Notes under the pieces: generated by a model
The model's database searches: none
Seen by the model: only the letters and a program-made list of their open reading frames with translations
Told to the model about the DNA's origin: nothing
Source of the DNA: Pseudomonadota bacterium
GTDB taxonomy: Bacteria; Pseudomonadota; Alphaproteobacteria; Rhizobiales; Xanthobacteraceae
Assembly: GCA_018242205.1 (NCBI GenBank)
Contig: JAFECJ010000012.1
Coordinates: 1-64,000, forward strand
DNA: 64,000 bases
Reading direction: 5' to 3'
Shown here: positions 11,452-20,534 of the stretch, in pieces
How the letters are laid out: every line of letters starts with the position of its first letter
Numbering within the stretch: the first letter of the stretch is position 1
Program-made: the position numbers and the translations under genes

Positions 11452-12243
11452 ATGCCGGTTCAGGCCATTATCGACGCCATTTACCGCTACCCGGTTAAGG
11501 GGCTGTCGCCGCAGAAATTGCCCCGCGTGACCCTTTCGGCTGGGCTCACCCTGCCCGCCGACCGCCTCTACGCCATCGAAAACGGCCCGACCGGGTACGA
11601 CCCGGCCGCGCCCGCCTATTTCCCCAAGACCCGCTTCCTGATGCTGATGCGCAACGAGCGCCTGGCCGGCCTCAGGACCGACTATGACGAGGCCAGCCAC
11701 ACCCTCACCATCGTCCACGATGGCCGCGAGACGGTGCGCGCCGACCTGCGGACCAAGGAGGGCCGGCTCGCGGTCGAGGCCTTCTTCCGTAAGTTCATGC
11801 CGTCGGAACTCAGCGGTCCACCCAAAGTGCTGTCCGGAGAAGGCGCTCCCGGCAGCCCGCACAGTTTCTCCGACGTCGCCAAGAAAGTGGTGTCGATCAT
11901 CAACCTCGCCTCGGTCGCCGCGCTCGAAGGCGCCGTCGGCCAGCCGGTCGATCCGCTGCGTTTCCGTGCCAATCTTTACGTGCGCGGCTGGCCGGCGTGG
12001 CGGGAGTTCGATCTGCTCAATCAGGAAATCGAGGTCGGCGCCAAGGTCCGGCTCAAGGTGGTCAAGCGCATCGTCCGCTGCGCCGCGACCAATGTCGACC
12101 CGGTCACGGCGGCGCGCGATCTCAACATCCCGAAGACGCTGATGCAGACCTTCGATCACATGGACTGCGGCATCTATGCCGAGGTTCTCGAAGGCGGCGA
12201 CATCGCGCCCGGCGACGCGCTGAAGGTCGACACACTGGTCTGA
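11452..12243 (+). CDS. MOSC domain-containing protein
   Basis: 263 residues. The N-terminal MOSC_N beta-barrel (IDAIYRYPVKGLSPQKL, then LPADRLYAIE) is followed by a MOSC domain in which RCAATNVDP carries the conserved cysteine that handles the sulfur or molybdenum centre. Members include the mitochondrial amidoxime-reducing component and YcbX, which reduce N-hydroxylated compounds. The ferredoxin domain of YcbX is absent, so an outside electron donor would be needed. It stands alone between clpB (divergent) and the CHAP-like gene (convergent, 5 bp away). Role at family level only. Confidence 0.9.
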   Translation: MPVQAIIDAIYRYPVKGLSPQKLPRVTLSAGLTLPADRLYAIENGPTGYDPAAPAYFPKTRFLMLMRNERLAGLRTDYDEASHTLTIVHDGRETVRADLRTKEGRLAVEAFFRKFMPSELSGPPKVLSGEGAPGSPHSFSDVAKKVVSIINLASVAALEGAVGQPVDPLRFRANLYVRGWPAWREFDLLNQEIEVGAKVRLKVVKRIVRCAATNVDPVTAARDLNIPKTLMQTFDHMDCGIYAEVLEGGDIAPGDALKVDTLV

Positions 12244-12248
12244 CGCGG

Positions 12249-13208
12249 TCAGCGCGAGACCACGATCGCGCCATTCGACGCGACGCGGCCGGGCGCGCGC
12301 TGCTCGACGCGCAGTTCCCGCCGCGGCGCCGGCGTCACCGGCTGACGCGCCACCTGTACGCGCGAGGCGCCAGCCTGAGCGGCCTGCGCGGCACCCGGCG
12401 CGCGTTCCTTCAGGCCGAGGAATTCGGCGAGCGCCGGATCGAGCGGCACGTCGCGGCGCGCTTGCGACGGCGGCACCGGGCGCGGTTCCGGACCGGTGCC
12501 GCGCGGACTGCCCTTGGCACTGTATTCGGCGTCGATGGCTGCCAGCAGTTCGGTGATCGGTGAATCGAGTTCGGCGCTATTGCCGCGCGTCGGCGCGTTG
12601 CGGTTCGCCACCTGGGTCGTGGCGCGGCGATCGGTCGGCATCACATAGGCGATGACGCGCGAGCGCGGATAGACCGCCTCGCCGACCTTGCGGCCGTGAT
12701 TTCCGGAAATGATGATCGGGTTGCCGTTGGCGTCGATGCCGGAGACGACGCCGACATGGCCGCCGTTCCGGCCGCGCGTGAGCACGGCGATGGCGCCGAC
12801 GCGCGGCTCATGAATGCGGCGGCCATATTGCGCAAACGAGCGCGCCGCGTCGGAATTGGTGCCCGCGTAACCGGCCTTGGCCAGAACCATGTTCATGAAG
12901 GTCGCGCACCACAGCCGCGAGCGGTCGGTCGGATTGGTGCCCATGTATTTGCGCGCCTCGCGCACCAAGGTCGGCCAGCCAGTGACCGGCGCCTTTGGCG
13001 GCTCGGCGAGCGCGAAGCTGCGCAACCGTTCGGCATTGTCCCGCCGCTGCGCACGATGCGCGAGCGACTTGTTCTTGACCTGCGTATTCTTGGCTTGCGT
13101 GGCGGCGGCTTTCGGCTTCGCAACCGGCAACGGCTGACTGAGCGCCGGTCCGCTAAGCGTCAGAAGCGCGGCGCCGCTCAGCGCCATCATTGCCCGCATG
13201 GTACGCAT
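12249..13208 (-). CDS. secreted CHAP-like cell-wall hydrolase (TIGR02594-type)
   Basis: About 319 residues with a signal peptide (MRTMRAMMALSGAALLTLSG, cleavage likely after ALS). The middle holds an NlpC/P60-CHAP-like fold: Cys in RLWCATFMN, His in NGGHVGVVSG and a polar residue in ISGNHGRKVG form the expected Cys-His-polar triad. Such enzymes cut amide bonds in peptidoglycan. The last 110 residues are Pro/Arg/Ala-rich and probably disordered. ATG 13208 is preferred over 13214 because GGGGA lies 6 bp before it. An 8-bp inverted repeat (GTTTACGC/GCGTAAAC) lies about 115 bp upstream. Confidence 0.8.
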   Translation of the reverse strand: MRTMRAMMALSGAALLTLSGPALSQPLPVAKPKAAATQAKNTQVKNKSLAHRAQRRDNAERLRSFALAEPPKAPVTGWPTLVREARKYMGTNPTDRSRLWCATFMNMVLAKAGYAGTNSDAARSFAQYGRRIHEPRVGAIAVLTRGRNGGHVGVVSGIDANGNPIIISGNHGRKVGEAVYPRSRVIAYVMPTDRRATTQVANRNAPTRGNSAELDSPITELLAAIDAEYSAKGSPRGTGPEPRPVPPSQARRDVPLDPALAEFLGLKERAPGAAQAAQAGASRVQVARQPVTPAPRRELRVEQRAPGRVASNGAIVVSR

Positions 13209-13277
13209 GGACATTCCCCGAATTCCCAATGTTCTTGCGCGCGACGCACTGCGCCGCCCTACACTCGGAAATAGCAC

Positions 13278-13775
13278 GGAGAATTTTCGGCAAATGGTCG
13301 GATTGAATTAAGGATGAAGTGGTTTACGCGGGCCGTTTAACCATCGGCGTAAACTATCCTGACCACCAGTCCTGGACCACTTAGTTCAACTTTCATTGAA
13401 TCATGGCGGCTACACGGCCTGGCCACGTCGCCCTTGTACGATGCGCCGCCCGGGAGCAGGTGCAAATTTTACCCCACCGGCCGGAATCGTCCCCAACCGG
13501 ATTGGTGCGGCATTTGAGGCACGAAACCGGTGTGCATTCAACCAAGTGGCGATGTGGCGGCTAATTCGGCGGGAAGTCCGTCGGGCATCCTACGGAGCCA
13601 CCGCGTATCGCGTTGTACTGGCATAGATGGCGATAGCCGAGTTGACTGGCTCCTTCTTGCTCGAGACTCGCCGACTTTTTTTTGGGATATCCTGAGCGTG
13701 GTTGGGCGCCGCAAACGCTCTCCCTATTAGGGCTCTTAAGCGGTGCTCATTTCATTGCGCAGAGCGTTCTTAGCC
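13278..13775. other. intergenic, AT-richer, no convincing gene
   Basis: About 500 bp between the CHAP-like gene and the orphan gene. Besides the inverted repeat at 13322-13354 I see no RNA gene, terminator or conserved reading frame. Two short open frames (13396-13626 and 13530-13730, plus strand) match nothing I know and have no ribosome binding site. Confidence 0.6.
13322..13354. promoter_or_regulatory. inverted repeat upstream of the CHAP-like gene
   Basis: GTTTACGC (13322-13329) and GCGTAAAC (13347-13354) are perfect 8-bp arms around a 17-nt spacer containing TTAACCAT, which resembles a CtrA half-site. It may be an operator for the minus-strand hydrolase gene; no factor is proven. Confidence 0.3.
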
Positions 13776-14648
13776 ATGACCAATGTAAAATTAAGGGCGA
13801 AGGTTCAACGTCTAATCGGTGGTGACTTTAGATTGGGCGATTTGTCCGACCTGTTCCTTTTTGCTCGGGACCACTGCGATGGCAGAGAGAGCGTGATCGA
13901 AATCGGTGATTTCGTTGCACATCACGCCGAACGAGACAAAGGCGTGTTGACGCGGGGGATGAGAGACTGGTTCACCACTATCCAATTTCATACGCCATTT
14001 ATCGGCAAAATTTTTGATCCAAATCGCATGCCAAAGGTAACAAGAGATTATCTGAAGATAGCTGTAAATCGACTAGACGGAAAAACTATCCAGGACAAAG
14101 CAGGGCTTCGAAAGGCTACAGCATACCAGATGTCTCAGGACATAGCTGATCGGTTGATAAAAAACCAAGATGAGACCTGGGCTCTCCCGCCATTAAATTC
14201 CAGAGAAGCTAGCCTTTTCGAACTACTTCGCCGTGCGCTTGTTGTGCTCCCGCCATTCACAGACAAACGGCTTGTCGAAGATTTTATCGCCACCCTTAAG
14301 AGCAACGCTTTGATAACGAAAGAGGAGCTCTTAACTCATCGCACATTTCTGGAGCAGATTGTAAAACTGTTTGCCGTCTCTCTAATGCACAATTGCGTCA
14401 TTAAGATTCCTAGCGCCTCTACTACTAAGCTAAAGGCTGGAATTGAAAGTAATGCCACCGATAAGATATCAGTGACTGGAATAGTCAAGGGAGCCGCGTC
14501 AGATTTGCCGCTTATAGGCTTCGGCTTTAATATTTTTGAGGCGCACTTAAGTTGCGCTGACAATTGCGACCCAATTCTATTGGAAACCAAGGATTGGGAC
14601 TTTGAGATCGAGATCGGTCCCAACGGGCGCCTTACAAAACTTCAATAG
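13776..14648 (+). CDS. hypothetical protein, probably horizontally acquired
   Basis: About 290 residues from ATG 13776 (an upstream start at 13743 is possible). No family recognised. It is predicted soluble: no signal peptide, no membrane segment, mixed helix and strand. The N-terminal 80 residues (GDLSDLFLFARDHCDGRESV...IGDFVAHHAERDKG) are helical and charged; the last 70 look beta-rich. Base and codon use differ sharply from neighbours: TTA, ATA, AGA and AAA codons are frequent in a gene clearly richer in A+T. It stands alone in an AT-richer stretch, which suggests transfer. No function is proposed. Confidence 0.7.
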   Translation: MTNVKLRAKVQRLIGGDFRLGDLSDLFLFARDHCDGRESVIEIGDFVAHHAERDKGVLTRGMRDWFTTIQFHTPFIGKIFDPNRMPKVTRDYLKIAVNRLDGKTIQDKAGLRKATAYQMSQDIADRLIKNQDETWALPPLNSREASLFELLRRALVVLPPFTDKRLVEDFIATLKSNALITKEELLTHRTFLEQIVKLFAVSLMHNCVIKIPSASTTKLKAGIESNATDKISVTGIVKGAASDLPLIGFGFNIFEAHLSCADNCDPILLETKDWDFEIEIGPNGRLTKLQ

Positions 14649-14959
14649 GGACTCCATTAGAGAGTTTCAAAAATAAACTTTGATGTGCGGCAAACGACGA
14701 CTGAGAGGCGTAAATTGTATGTCTCTCCAAATCGATTTCGGATTTTCCGTACGCCGCTGTTACTCGCACTGCGAGTCTGCGGCATCAAGCTGTTGGAACA
14801 GAACATCCAATTCCCGGATTATAAGCGGTTTGGCCAAAATTCAGGGTTAAGTTGCCAGACCTGGAGGCGCCAAATACGCATATAGGACTGTATACTCACT
14901 AATGAGCGCCTGACGTTTCCTTTGCCTTCACCGCCCGTCTTTCCTATCTATGCCCTGCC
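14649..14959. other. intergenic remainder of the AT-richer stretch
   Basis: About 310 bp without a convincing gene. A perfect short palindrome (ACTCGCACTGCGAGT, 14762-14776) is present. A 66-codon frame (14685-14885) could be a gene fragment but matches nothing known. The promoter of the following chorismate mutase gene should lie near its right end. Confidence 0.55.
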
Positions 14960-15808
14960 ATGACAACGCCGCCCAAAGCCCCCGACCTCACCGCGCTGCG
15001 TAAGGACATCGATCGGATCGATGAGGCCGTGCACAAGCTGCTGATGGAGCGCGGCGACATCATCGACCGGCTGATCGAGGTCAAGAAGAGCCAGGAAACC
15101 GGCTCGGCGTTCCGGCCGATGCGCGAGGCGCAGATGATGCGCCGGCTGGTCGAGCGCCATAAGGGAATCCTGCCGCTCGACACCGTCGAGAGCATCTGGC
15201 GGGTCATCATCGCCACGTTCACGTTTGTCCAGCAGCCGTTCTCGGCGCATGCCGACTTCTCGGCAGGCGACGCGCAGATGCGCGATTCCGCGCGCTTCCA
15301 TTTCGGCTTCACGGTGCCGCTGGTGCCGCATATGGGCGCCGCCGGCGTCGTCGCCGCGGTGTCTGAATCCAAGGGCGATCTCGGCCTCGTGCCGGTGCTC
15401 TCCTCGGTCAGTGCCGGAGCGTGGTGGAACGCGCTCGAATTCGACGCCGCGCCCAAGATCATCGCCCGCCTGCCTTTCGTCGAGCGCCACGACCATCCGG
15501 CCGCCCTGCCGGTTTTCGTCATCTCGCGGGTGGCGGACGACGCCCGCGCCACCGAAGTCGAGGTCTGGAGCGTTCGCGTGTCGGGCTGGAGCGCCAAGGC
15601 GGCGCAGACACTAACCACCATGGCCGAATTCCTGGCGGTGCCGGACCGCGCCTTCGACGGCGCCGCCCTCCTGGTCACGCTGCCGCACGGCCAGAACATC
15701 CACGATATCGCCCAGGCGCTCGGCACGGCCGGCGCCACGGTCCGCTCGATGGCCCTCGTCGGCAGCCACGCAACCCGCTATACGGTTGCCGCCGACAAGG
15801 CCCCTTAA
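14960..15808 (+). CDS. chorismate mutase with degenerate prephenate-dehydratase-like domain
   Basis: 282 residues. Residues 8-95 are an AroQ chorismate mutase (LTALRKDIDRIDEAVHKLL, then a VKKSQ segment with the catalytic-type Lys), which turns chorismate into prephenate. The remaining 190 residues resemble prephenate dehydratase in outline: GDLGLVPVLSSVSAG stands where dehydratases have GVVPIENS, and the end looks ACT-like. The Thr-Arg-Phe catalytic motif is not seen, so dehydratase activity is doubtful and this part may be a binding or regulatory domain. Followed by hisC and a prephenate dehydrogenase, so a role in Tyr/Phe synthesis fits. Confidence 0.85.
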   Translation: MTTPPKAPDLTALRKDIDRIDEAVHKLLMERGDIIDRLIEVKKSQETGSAFRPMREAQMMRRLVERHKGILPLDTVESIWRVIIATFTFVQQPFSAHADFSAGDAQMRDSARFHFGFTVPLVPHMGAAGVVAAVSESKGDLGLVPVLSSVSAGAWWNALEFDAAPKIIARLPFVERHDHPAALPVFVISRVADDARATEVEVWSVRVSGWSAKAAQTLTTMAEFLAVPDRAFDGAALLVTLPHGQNIHDIAQALGTAGATVRSMALVGSHATRYTVAADKAP

Positions 15809-15828
15809 GACTTAAGACACCCCCGAGT

Positions 15829-15903
15829 GTCATCGCCCGCGAAAGCGGGCGATCCAACCCTTAAGGCGATCGCTGGATGCCCCGCCTGCGCGGGGCATGA
15901 CAA
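15829..15903. repeat. interspersed palindromic repeat (CCCGCGAAAGCGGG family)
   Basis: Two hairpins (TCGCCCGCGAAAGCGGGCGA and GCCCCGCCTGCGCGGGGC) joined by GGATC/CTGGATG segments, between chorismate mutase and hisC. The same layout recurs at 63802-63880. This type is abundant between genes in Hyphomicrobiales. Confidence 0.65.
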
Positions 15904-15918
15904 GAACTGAGGCTAACC

Positions 15919-17022
15919 ATGACTGCAAATCGTCCCGTTCCGCGTCCCGGCGTGCTCGACATCGCGCCTTATGTCCCCGGCAAGAGCAGCGCCCCCGGCG
16001 TCGCCAAGGTCCACAAGCTGTCGTCGAACGAGAGCCCGCTCGGGCCCTCGCCGAAGGCGGTCGCCGCCTACGACACGATCGGCCGGCATTTGCAGGACTA
16101 TCCGGATGGCGCGGCGACCGAACTGCGCGAGGCGATCGGCAAGGCCTACGGCCTCGACCCGTCGCGCATCGTGTGCGGCGCCGGTTCCGACGATCTCATC
16201 AATCTGGTGGCGCGCGGCTATCTCGCCGACGGCGACGAGGCGATCTACACCACGCACGGCTTCCTGATGTACCCGATCGCGATCAAGAGCGCGGGCGCAA
16301 CGCCGGTGGTCGCGCCTGAGAAGAACCTGACCACGGATGTCGACGCGATCCTCAAATGCGTGACGCCGAAGACCAAGATGGTCTTCGTCGCCAACCCGAA
16401 CAACCCGACCGGCACCTATCTGCCGTTCGACGAGATCAAGCGCCTGCATGCCGGCTTGCCGCCGCATGTGATGCTCGTGCTCGACGCCGCCTACGCCGAA
16501 TATGTCCGCCGCAACGACTACGAAGCCGGCATCGAACTGGTGGCGACGTCGGAAAACGTCATCATGCTGCGCACGTTCTCGAAGATCTACGGGCTGGCCG
16601 CGCTGCGGCTCGGCTGGATCTACGGACCGGCCAACATCGTCGATGCGCTCAACCGCATCCGCGGGCCGTTCAATGTCAACGCACCGGCGAGCGCCGCCGG
16701 CGTCGCGGCGATCGCCGATACCGCGCATGTCGAAGCCTCGGTCGCCTTCAACACGAAATGGCTGCCCTGGGTGACCGAGGAATTGACCAAGCTCGGCCTC
16801 AAGGTGACGCCGAGCGTGGCCAACTTCATTCTCATCCATTTCCCGGAGACGCCGGGCAAGACGGCGGCGGAAGCCGACGAGTTCCTGACCAGGCGCGGCC
16901 TCGTGCTGCGCCGGGTCGCCGCCTATCAGTTGCCGAACTGCCTGCGCATGAGCATCGGCACCGAGGAAGCCAACAAGCTGGTCGTGGCCGCCCTGAAAGA
17001 GTTCATGGGAAGCAAGGCGTGA
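15919..17022 (+). CDS. hisC: histidinol-phosphate aminotransferase family (HisC)
   Basis: 367-residue fold-type I PLP aminotransferase. It shows the cofactor-binding set: [20 protein letters not shown] with the Asp to the pyridine nitrogen, and [16 protein letters not shown] with the Schiff-base Lys. Histidine synthesis needs it to transaminate imidazole acetol phosphate. Enzymes of this subfamily also take aromatic keto acids, and its place between chorismate mutase and the prephenate dehydrogenase gene points to an aromatic role, alone or as well. ATG at 15919 has GAGG upstream. Its stop overlaps the next start (GTGA), so the two are translationally coupled. Confidence 0.93.
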   Translation: MTANRPVPRPGVLDIAPYVPGKSSAPGVAKVHKLSSNESPLGPSPKAVAAYDTIGRHLQDYPDGAATELREAIGKAYGLDPSRIVCGAGSDDLINLVARGYLADGDEAIYTTHGFLMYPIAIKSAGATPVVAPEKNLTTDVDAILKCVTPKTKMVFVANPNNPTGTYLPFDEIKRLHAGLPPHVMLVLDAAYAEYVRRNDYEAGIELVATSENVIMLRTFSKIYGLAALRLGWIYGPANIVDALNRIRGPFNVNAPASAAGVAAIADTAHVEASVAFNTKWLPWVTEELTKLGLKVTPSVANFILIHFPETPGKTAAEADEFLTRRGLVLRRVAAYQLPNCLRMSIGTEEANKLVVAALKEFMGSKA

Positions 17023-17990
17023 GTAAAGCGGCGCCTCTCTACAACCGTCTGGCGCTGATCGGCGTCGGGCTGATCGGCTCGTCGATCGCGCGTGCAGCCA
17101 GAGCGCAAGGTGCGGTCGGCTCGATCGTCGCCACCGCGCGGTCGGAAGCGACGCGCAAGCGCGTCGCCGAGCTCGGCATTGCCGATCAGGTGGTCGAGAC
17201 CAACGAGGCCGCGGTCGAAGGCGCCGATCTCGTCATCGTCTGCATTCCGGTCGGCGCCTGCGGCGCCGTCGCGAAAGAAATCGCGCCGCATCTGATGCCG
17301 GGCGCGACCGTGTCCGACGTCGGCTCGGTCAAGGGCTCGATCGTGCGCGACATGGGCCCGCACATCCCGAAGGGCGTGCATTTCGTGCCGGCGCATCCGG
17401 TGGCCGGCACCGAATATTCTGGCCCCGATGCCGGCTTTGCCGAGCTTTTCGTCAATCGCTGGTCCATCCTGACGCCGCCGCCGGGCCAGGATCAGGCCGC
17501 GGTCGACAAGCTCGCAGCGTTCTGGAAACTGCTCGGCGCCAATGTCGAGACCATGGCGCCGGATCACCACGATCTGGTGCTGGCGGTGACGAGCCATCTG
17601 CCGCATCTCATCGCCTATACCATCGTCGGCACCGCCGACGAACTGGAGACGGTGACGCGCTCAGAAGTGCTGAAATTCTCCGCGGGTGGCTTCCGCGACT
17701 TCACGCGCATCGCGGCGTCGGACCCGACGATGTGGCGGGACATCTTCGTTACCAACAAGGACGCGGTGCTCGAGATGCTCGGCCGCTTTAACGAAGATAT
17801 CTCGATGCTGACCAAGGCGATCCGCAACGGCGACGGCCAGACCTTGTTCGATCACTTCACGCGCACGCGCGCGATCCGCAAGGGCATCGTGCAGATCGGC
17901 CAGGATTCGGCCGTGCCCGACTTCGGCCGCAGCCATGCCGGGCTGCCGCACGAGCCGCTACCCAAACCCTACGCGCCGGACGAGGCCTGA
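17019..17990 (+). CDS. tyrC: prephenate/arogenate dehydrogenase
   Basis: 323 residues, oxidising prephenate or arogenate toward tyrosine with NAD(P)+. The N-terminal Rossmann loop is [16 protein letters not shown]. The family's [14 protein letters not shown] and the catalytic-region SHLPHLIAY are both present, with helical C-terminal dimerisation sequence after. No ACT or chorismate mutase domain is fused. The start is GTG at 17019, overlapping the hisC stop by 4 bp; the frame is open far upstream but that part lies over hisC. Substrate preference (prephenate or arogenate) cannot be told here. Confidence 0.93.
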   Translation: MSKAAPLYNRLALIGVGLIGSSIARAARAQGAVGSIVATARSEATRKRVAELGIADQVVETNEAAVEGADLVIVCIPVGACGAVAKEIAPHLMPGATVSDVGSVKGSIVRDMGPHIPKGVHFVPAHPVAGTEYSGPDAGFAELFVNRWSILTPPPGQDQAAVDKLAAFWKLLGANVETMAPDHHDLVLAVTSHLPHLIAYTIVGTADELETVTRSEVLKFSAGGFRDFTRIAASDPTMWRDIFVTNKDAVLEMLGRFNEDISMLTKAIRNGDGQTLFDHFTRTRAIRKGIVQIGQDSAVPDFGRSHAGLPHEPLPKPYAPDEA

Positions 17991-17999
17991 TCGGCCATC

Positions 18000-18518
18000 A
18001 TGGCGGACGCAATCACCATCCGGCGCTTTGTCGAGACCGACGCGCCGGCGGTGCGCGAGCTGTTCGTTCGCGTCAACCGGCTGCTCGCGCCACCCCCGAT
18101 GCGGGATGCGTTTGAAGCCTACATCGCATACTCGATAACCGAGGAAATCGGCCGCATCGCCAACTATTACGCGGCAAAGAACGGCTCGTTCTGGGTGGCG
18201 GAGGATGGCCGTCTCGCCGGCATGTTCGGCCTTGAAACAACAACTGGCGGCGGCGCGATGGAGCTGCGCCGCATGTATGTCGAACCCTATCTGCGCCGTC
18301 GCGGCATCGCGCGAGCGATGCTCGCCGTCGCCGAGAAAGAATGCCGGCGGCTCGGCATGAAACGTCTGGAGTTAAGCACATCGGAACTGCAGAAAGCTGC
18401 GCTCGGCCTCTATCACGCCAGCGGCTATCGCCTCGATCGCGAGGAAGTCGCCGCCGCGGCGAGTAACAAGACCGTCGGCGGTGGCATCCGCCGCTTCTAT
18501 TTCAGCAAAGCGCTCTAA
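18000..18518 (+). CDS. GNAT family N-acetyltransferase
   Basis: 172 residues. The acetyl-CoA-binding core is visible: MELRRMYVEPYLRRRGIARA (beta-4 then the Q/RxxGxG/A loop) followed by AEKECRRLGMKRLELSTSEL and the C-terminal YHASGYR. The acceptor is unknown. It starts 9 bp after tyrC and may be read from that operon's transcript, though I know of no link to tyrosine synthesis. Confidence 0.88.
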   Translation: MADAITIRRFVETDAPAVRELFVRVNRLLAPPPMRDAFEAYIAYSITEEIGRIANYYAAKNGSFWVAEDGRLAGMFGLETTTGGGAMELRRMYVEPYLRRRGIARAMLAVAEKECRRLGMKRLELSTSELQKAALGLYHASGYRLDREEVAAAASNKTVGGGIRRFYFSKAL

Positions 18519-18520
18519 TC

Positions 18521-19132
18521 TCACCGCGACGCGACGGCGAGCTTGGCGCCGAGCGCGACGAAGGCGGCGGCAAACGATCGCCGCATCCAAGCCATCACCC
18601 GCGGCCGCGTGATCACATGGTCGCGCACCGCGGCGGCAAACAGGCCGTATAAGACGAACACCGCGAACGTCATCAGCATGAACACGGCACTGAATTCGAG
18701 CATGCGCGCCACCGGATGCTCCTCGCTGGTACTGATGAACAGTGGCAGGAAAGCGAGAAAGAAGATCGACAGTTTCGGATTGAGGATGTTGATCAGAATG
18801 CCCTTGACCGCAATCGCCACCGACGTGCGGCGATCCGTCTCCTGCGCCACACTTAACGCTCCGTGCTCGCGTAGCGTGCCCCATGCCATGTAGAGCAAGT
18901 ACGCGCAGCCGGCGTATTTGAAAATCTCGAAGGCCAGCGCGCTGGTGTGCAGCAGCGCGGCCAACCCAAGGATCGCCGCAGCCATGTGCGGCACGATGCC
19001 GAGCGTGCAGCCGAAGGCGGCGACGACGCTCGCCTTGCCGCCGCGCGACAGCCCCGCCGCCAGCGTATAGAGCACGCCCGTGCCCGGCGAAATAACGACG
19101 ATGAACGATGTGATCAGGAATTCGAGCGACAT
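18521..19132 (-). CDS. LysE family translocator
   Basis: 203-residue inner-membrane exporter with about six hydrophobic segments and the RhtB/LysE signature near the N terminus (SPGTGVLYTLAAGLSRGGK). These proteins export amino acids or related small metabolites; the substrate is unknown. A strong GGGAGG lies 4 bp before the ATG. It converges on the GNAT gene with 2 bp between stops. Confidence 0.9.
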   Translation of the reverse strand: MSLEFLITSFIVVISPGTGVLYTLAAGLSRGGKASVVAAFGCTLGIVPHMAAAILGLAALLHTSALAFEIFKYAGCAYLLYMAWGTLREHGALSVAQETDRRTSVAIAVKGILINILNPKLSIFFLAFLPLFISTSEEHPVARMLEFSAVFMLMTFAVFVLYGLFAAAVRDHVITRPRVMAWMRRSFAAAFVALGAKLAVASR

Positions 19133-19199
19133 TCCGCCTCCCTAAGGGTTCGTCCCTCAGGTTAGCGCAGGGTCCGGCAAAACGGCACCCGATATCTGG

Positions 19200-20327
19200 C
19201 TAGAACAGCGATGGTGTCTCGCCGAGCGGGATCGGCCCGAGGAACACGCGGCCATCGTCGAAACGCAGCGGCAGCGCCACGGCCGGCCGGCCTTCGAGCG
19301 TGGTCTTGCGGCCCAGCATGTTGATGCCGGCCGAGAGGTTGGCGCCGACCTGCTGCTTGGCCGCCTGGCCCAGTCCGGGCGACAGACGGTCTAGCGCGCT
19401 GGCCAGCCGGTCGACCGAAGGCGCGGATTGCACCATCTGTTCGGCGTTGATCGACTTGAGGAACGGCTCGAGGCCGGCGATCGTCAGTTCGAGCTGGCCC
19501 TGCAGCCGGCCACTGGCGCTGATCGACAGATTGCCGGCGCCGACCGCCAAGGTCTCGCCCTGGACAGCGCGCGACTCGGTGATTTCGATGCGGCCATTGT
19601 TGGCGGCGATTTCGCGGAACCGCTCGGACCAGGGTTTCGGCGCGAAATCCGAGAGGCCGCGGAAGACCGTATCGAACACGGCGTCGACTGGCTGCGCGGC
19701 GAGCGCCGGAATTCCGGGCACGAAGGCGCCCCGCGTGCGCACCGCGACTTCCAGCACCGGATGATCGCTGACCAAACCGGCAAGCAAGCGACCGTGCAGT
19801 TCGAGATGCTCGGCGCGCAGCAGCGGCCGCGAATCGGCGCCGTTGACGGCATCGAGCGTCGGCTTGTCGAACACCAGCGACGCCCGCTCCGGCGCGGCAG
19901 GCGTGCCACGCACGCTCGACTGGAACAGCTCCCAGTTCATCGTCAGTTCGGGCGGCTTGCCGGGCGCGGCGACGGTGAGCGGGCCTTCGAATTCGCTGAT
20001 GAGCAGCGTCGGCTGATAGACCTGTGAGACCACCGTTACGCGACCGACCTTGGCTTCGATCGGCGGGCGGGCGTTCTGGAACAGCGCGGTCGCGTTCCAG
20101 CAGCGAAACTCGAACCGGAACGGATAGCCGCCGACGCTTTCCTTGCCGCATTCATACAGGCGGCCAGATTTCGCTTCACGCGCCCGCCAGCCCTCAAGCG
20201 CGGTCTGCGCCTTGCCGGCGGCGACATACCAGAAGGCCGACCAGCCTCCGATCAGGAGAGCGACAACGACGAGAAGCACGACATAGCGTCGCGCGGACGA
20301 GCGGCGAACGGGTTCGGAAGTGGTCAT
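19200..20327 (-). CDS. DUF2125 domain-containing protein
   Basis: 375 residues with a signal-anchor near the N terminus (RYVVLLVVVALLIGGWSAFW), the rest exported. The body matches DUF2125, seen in Alphaproteobacteria, with repeated beta-rich stretches (GRVTVVSQVYQPTLLISEFE; GNLSISASGRLQGQLELTI) resembling AsmA-like envelope proteins. Function unproven; a role at the cell envelope is a guess from topology. ATG 20327 is chosen because the membrane anchor then sits at residue 14; the frame is open 119 codons upstream without support. Confidence 0.85.
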   Translation of the reverse strand: MTTSEPVRRSSARRYVVLLVVVALLIGGWSAFWYVAAGKAQTALEGWRAREAKSGRLYECGKESVGGYPFRFEFRCWNATALFQNARPPIEAKVGRVTVVSQVYQPTLLISEFEGPLTVAAPGKPPELTMNWELFQSSVRGTPAAPERASLVFDKPTLDAVNGADSRPLLRAEHLELHGRLLAGLVSDHPVLEVAVRTRGAFVPGIPALAAQPVDAVFDTVFRGLSDFAPKPWSERFREIAANNGRIEITESRAVQGETLAVGAGNLSISASGRLQGQLELTIAGLEPFLKSINAEQMVQSAPSVDRLASALDRLSPGLGQAAKQQVGANLSAGINMLGRKTTLEGRPAVALPLRFDDGRVFLGPIPLGETPSLF

Positions 20328-20534
20328 GTCGGGATTGTGAAACCTGCCAAATGAGGCGCTTCTGCGCCCAAGCTTCCGGACGCCTGCCTCTACGTCCTCT
20401 TTGCGCAGGCGTGGCGCGAACTCAAGGTCTGAATGGGCGTCCGCAGAAACTTTCCCCGTACGCCCATTGCGCCCGGCAAGGCCGCTTGGTACGCGACGGT
20501 CCGCCCCGGGGCTTTCCGGGCATCCGAACGGCGC

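Noticed and set aside
13396..13730. Two short plus-strand open frames before the orphan gene
   Set aside because: No ribosome binding site, no family likeness, and they overlap each other in different frames.
14762..14776. Palindrome ACTCGCACTGCGAGT as a terminator or attachment site
   Set aside because: No T-run follows, and no second copy was seen at the other side of the AT-rich stretch, so neither reading is supported.
16356..17018. Upstream extension of the prephenate dehydrogenase frame
   Set aside because: It lies over hisC; the true start is GTG 17019, overlapping the hisC stop, and only from there does the protein resemble its family.
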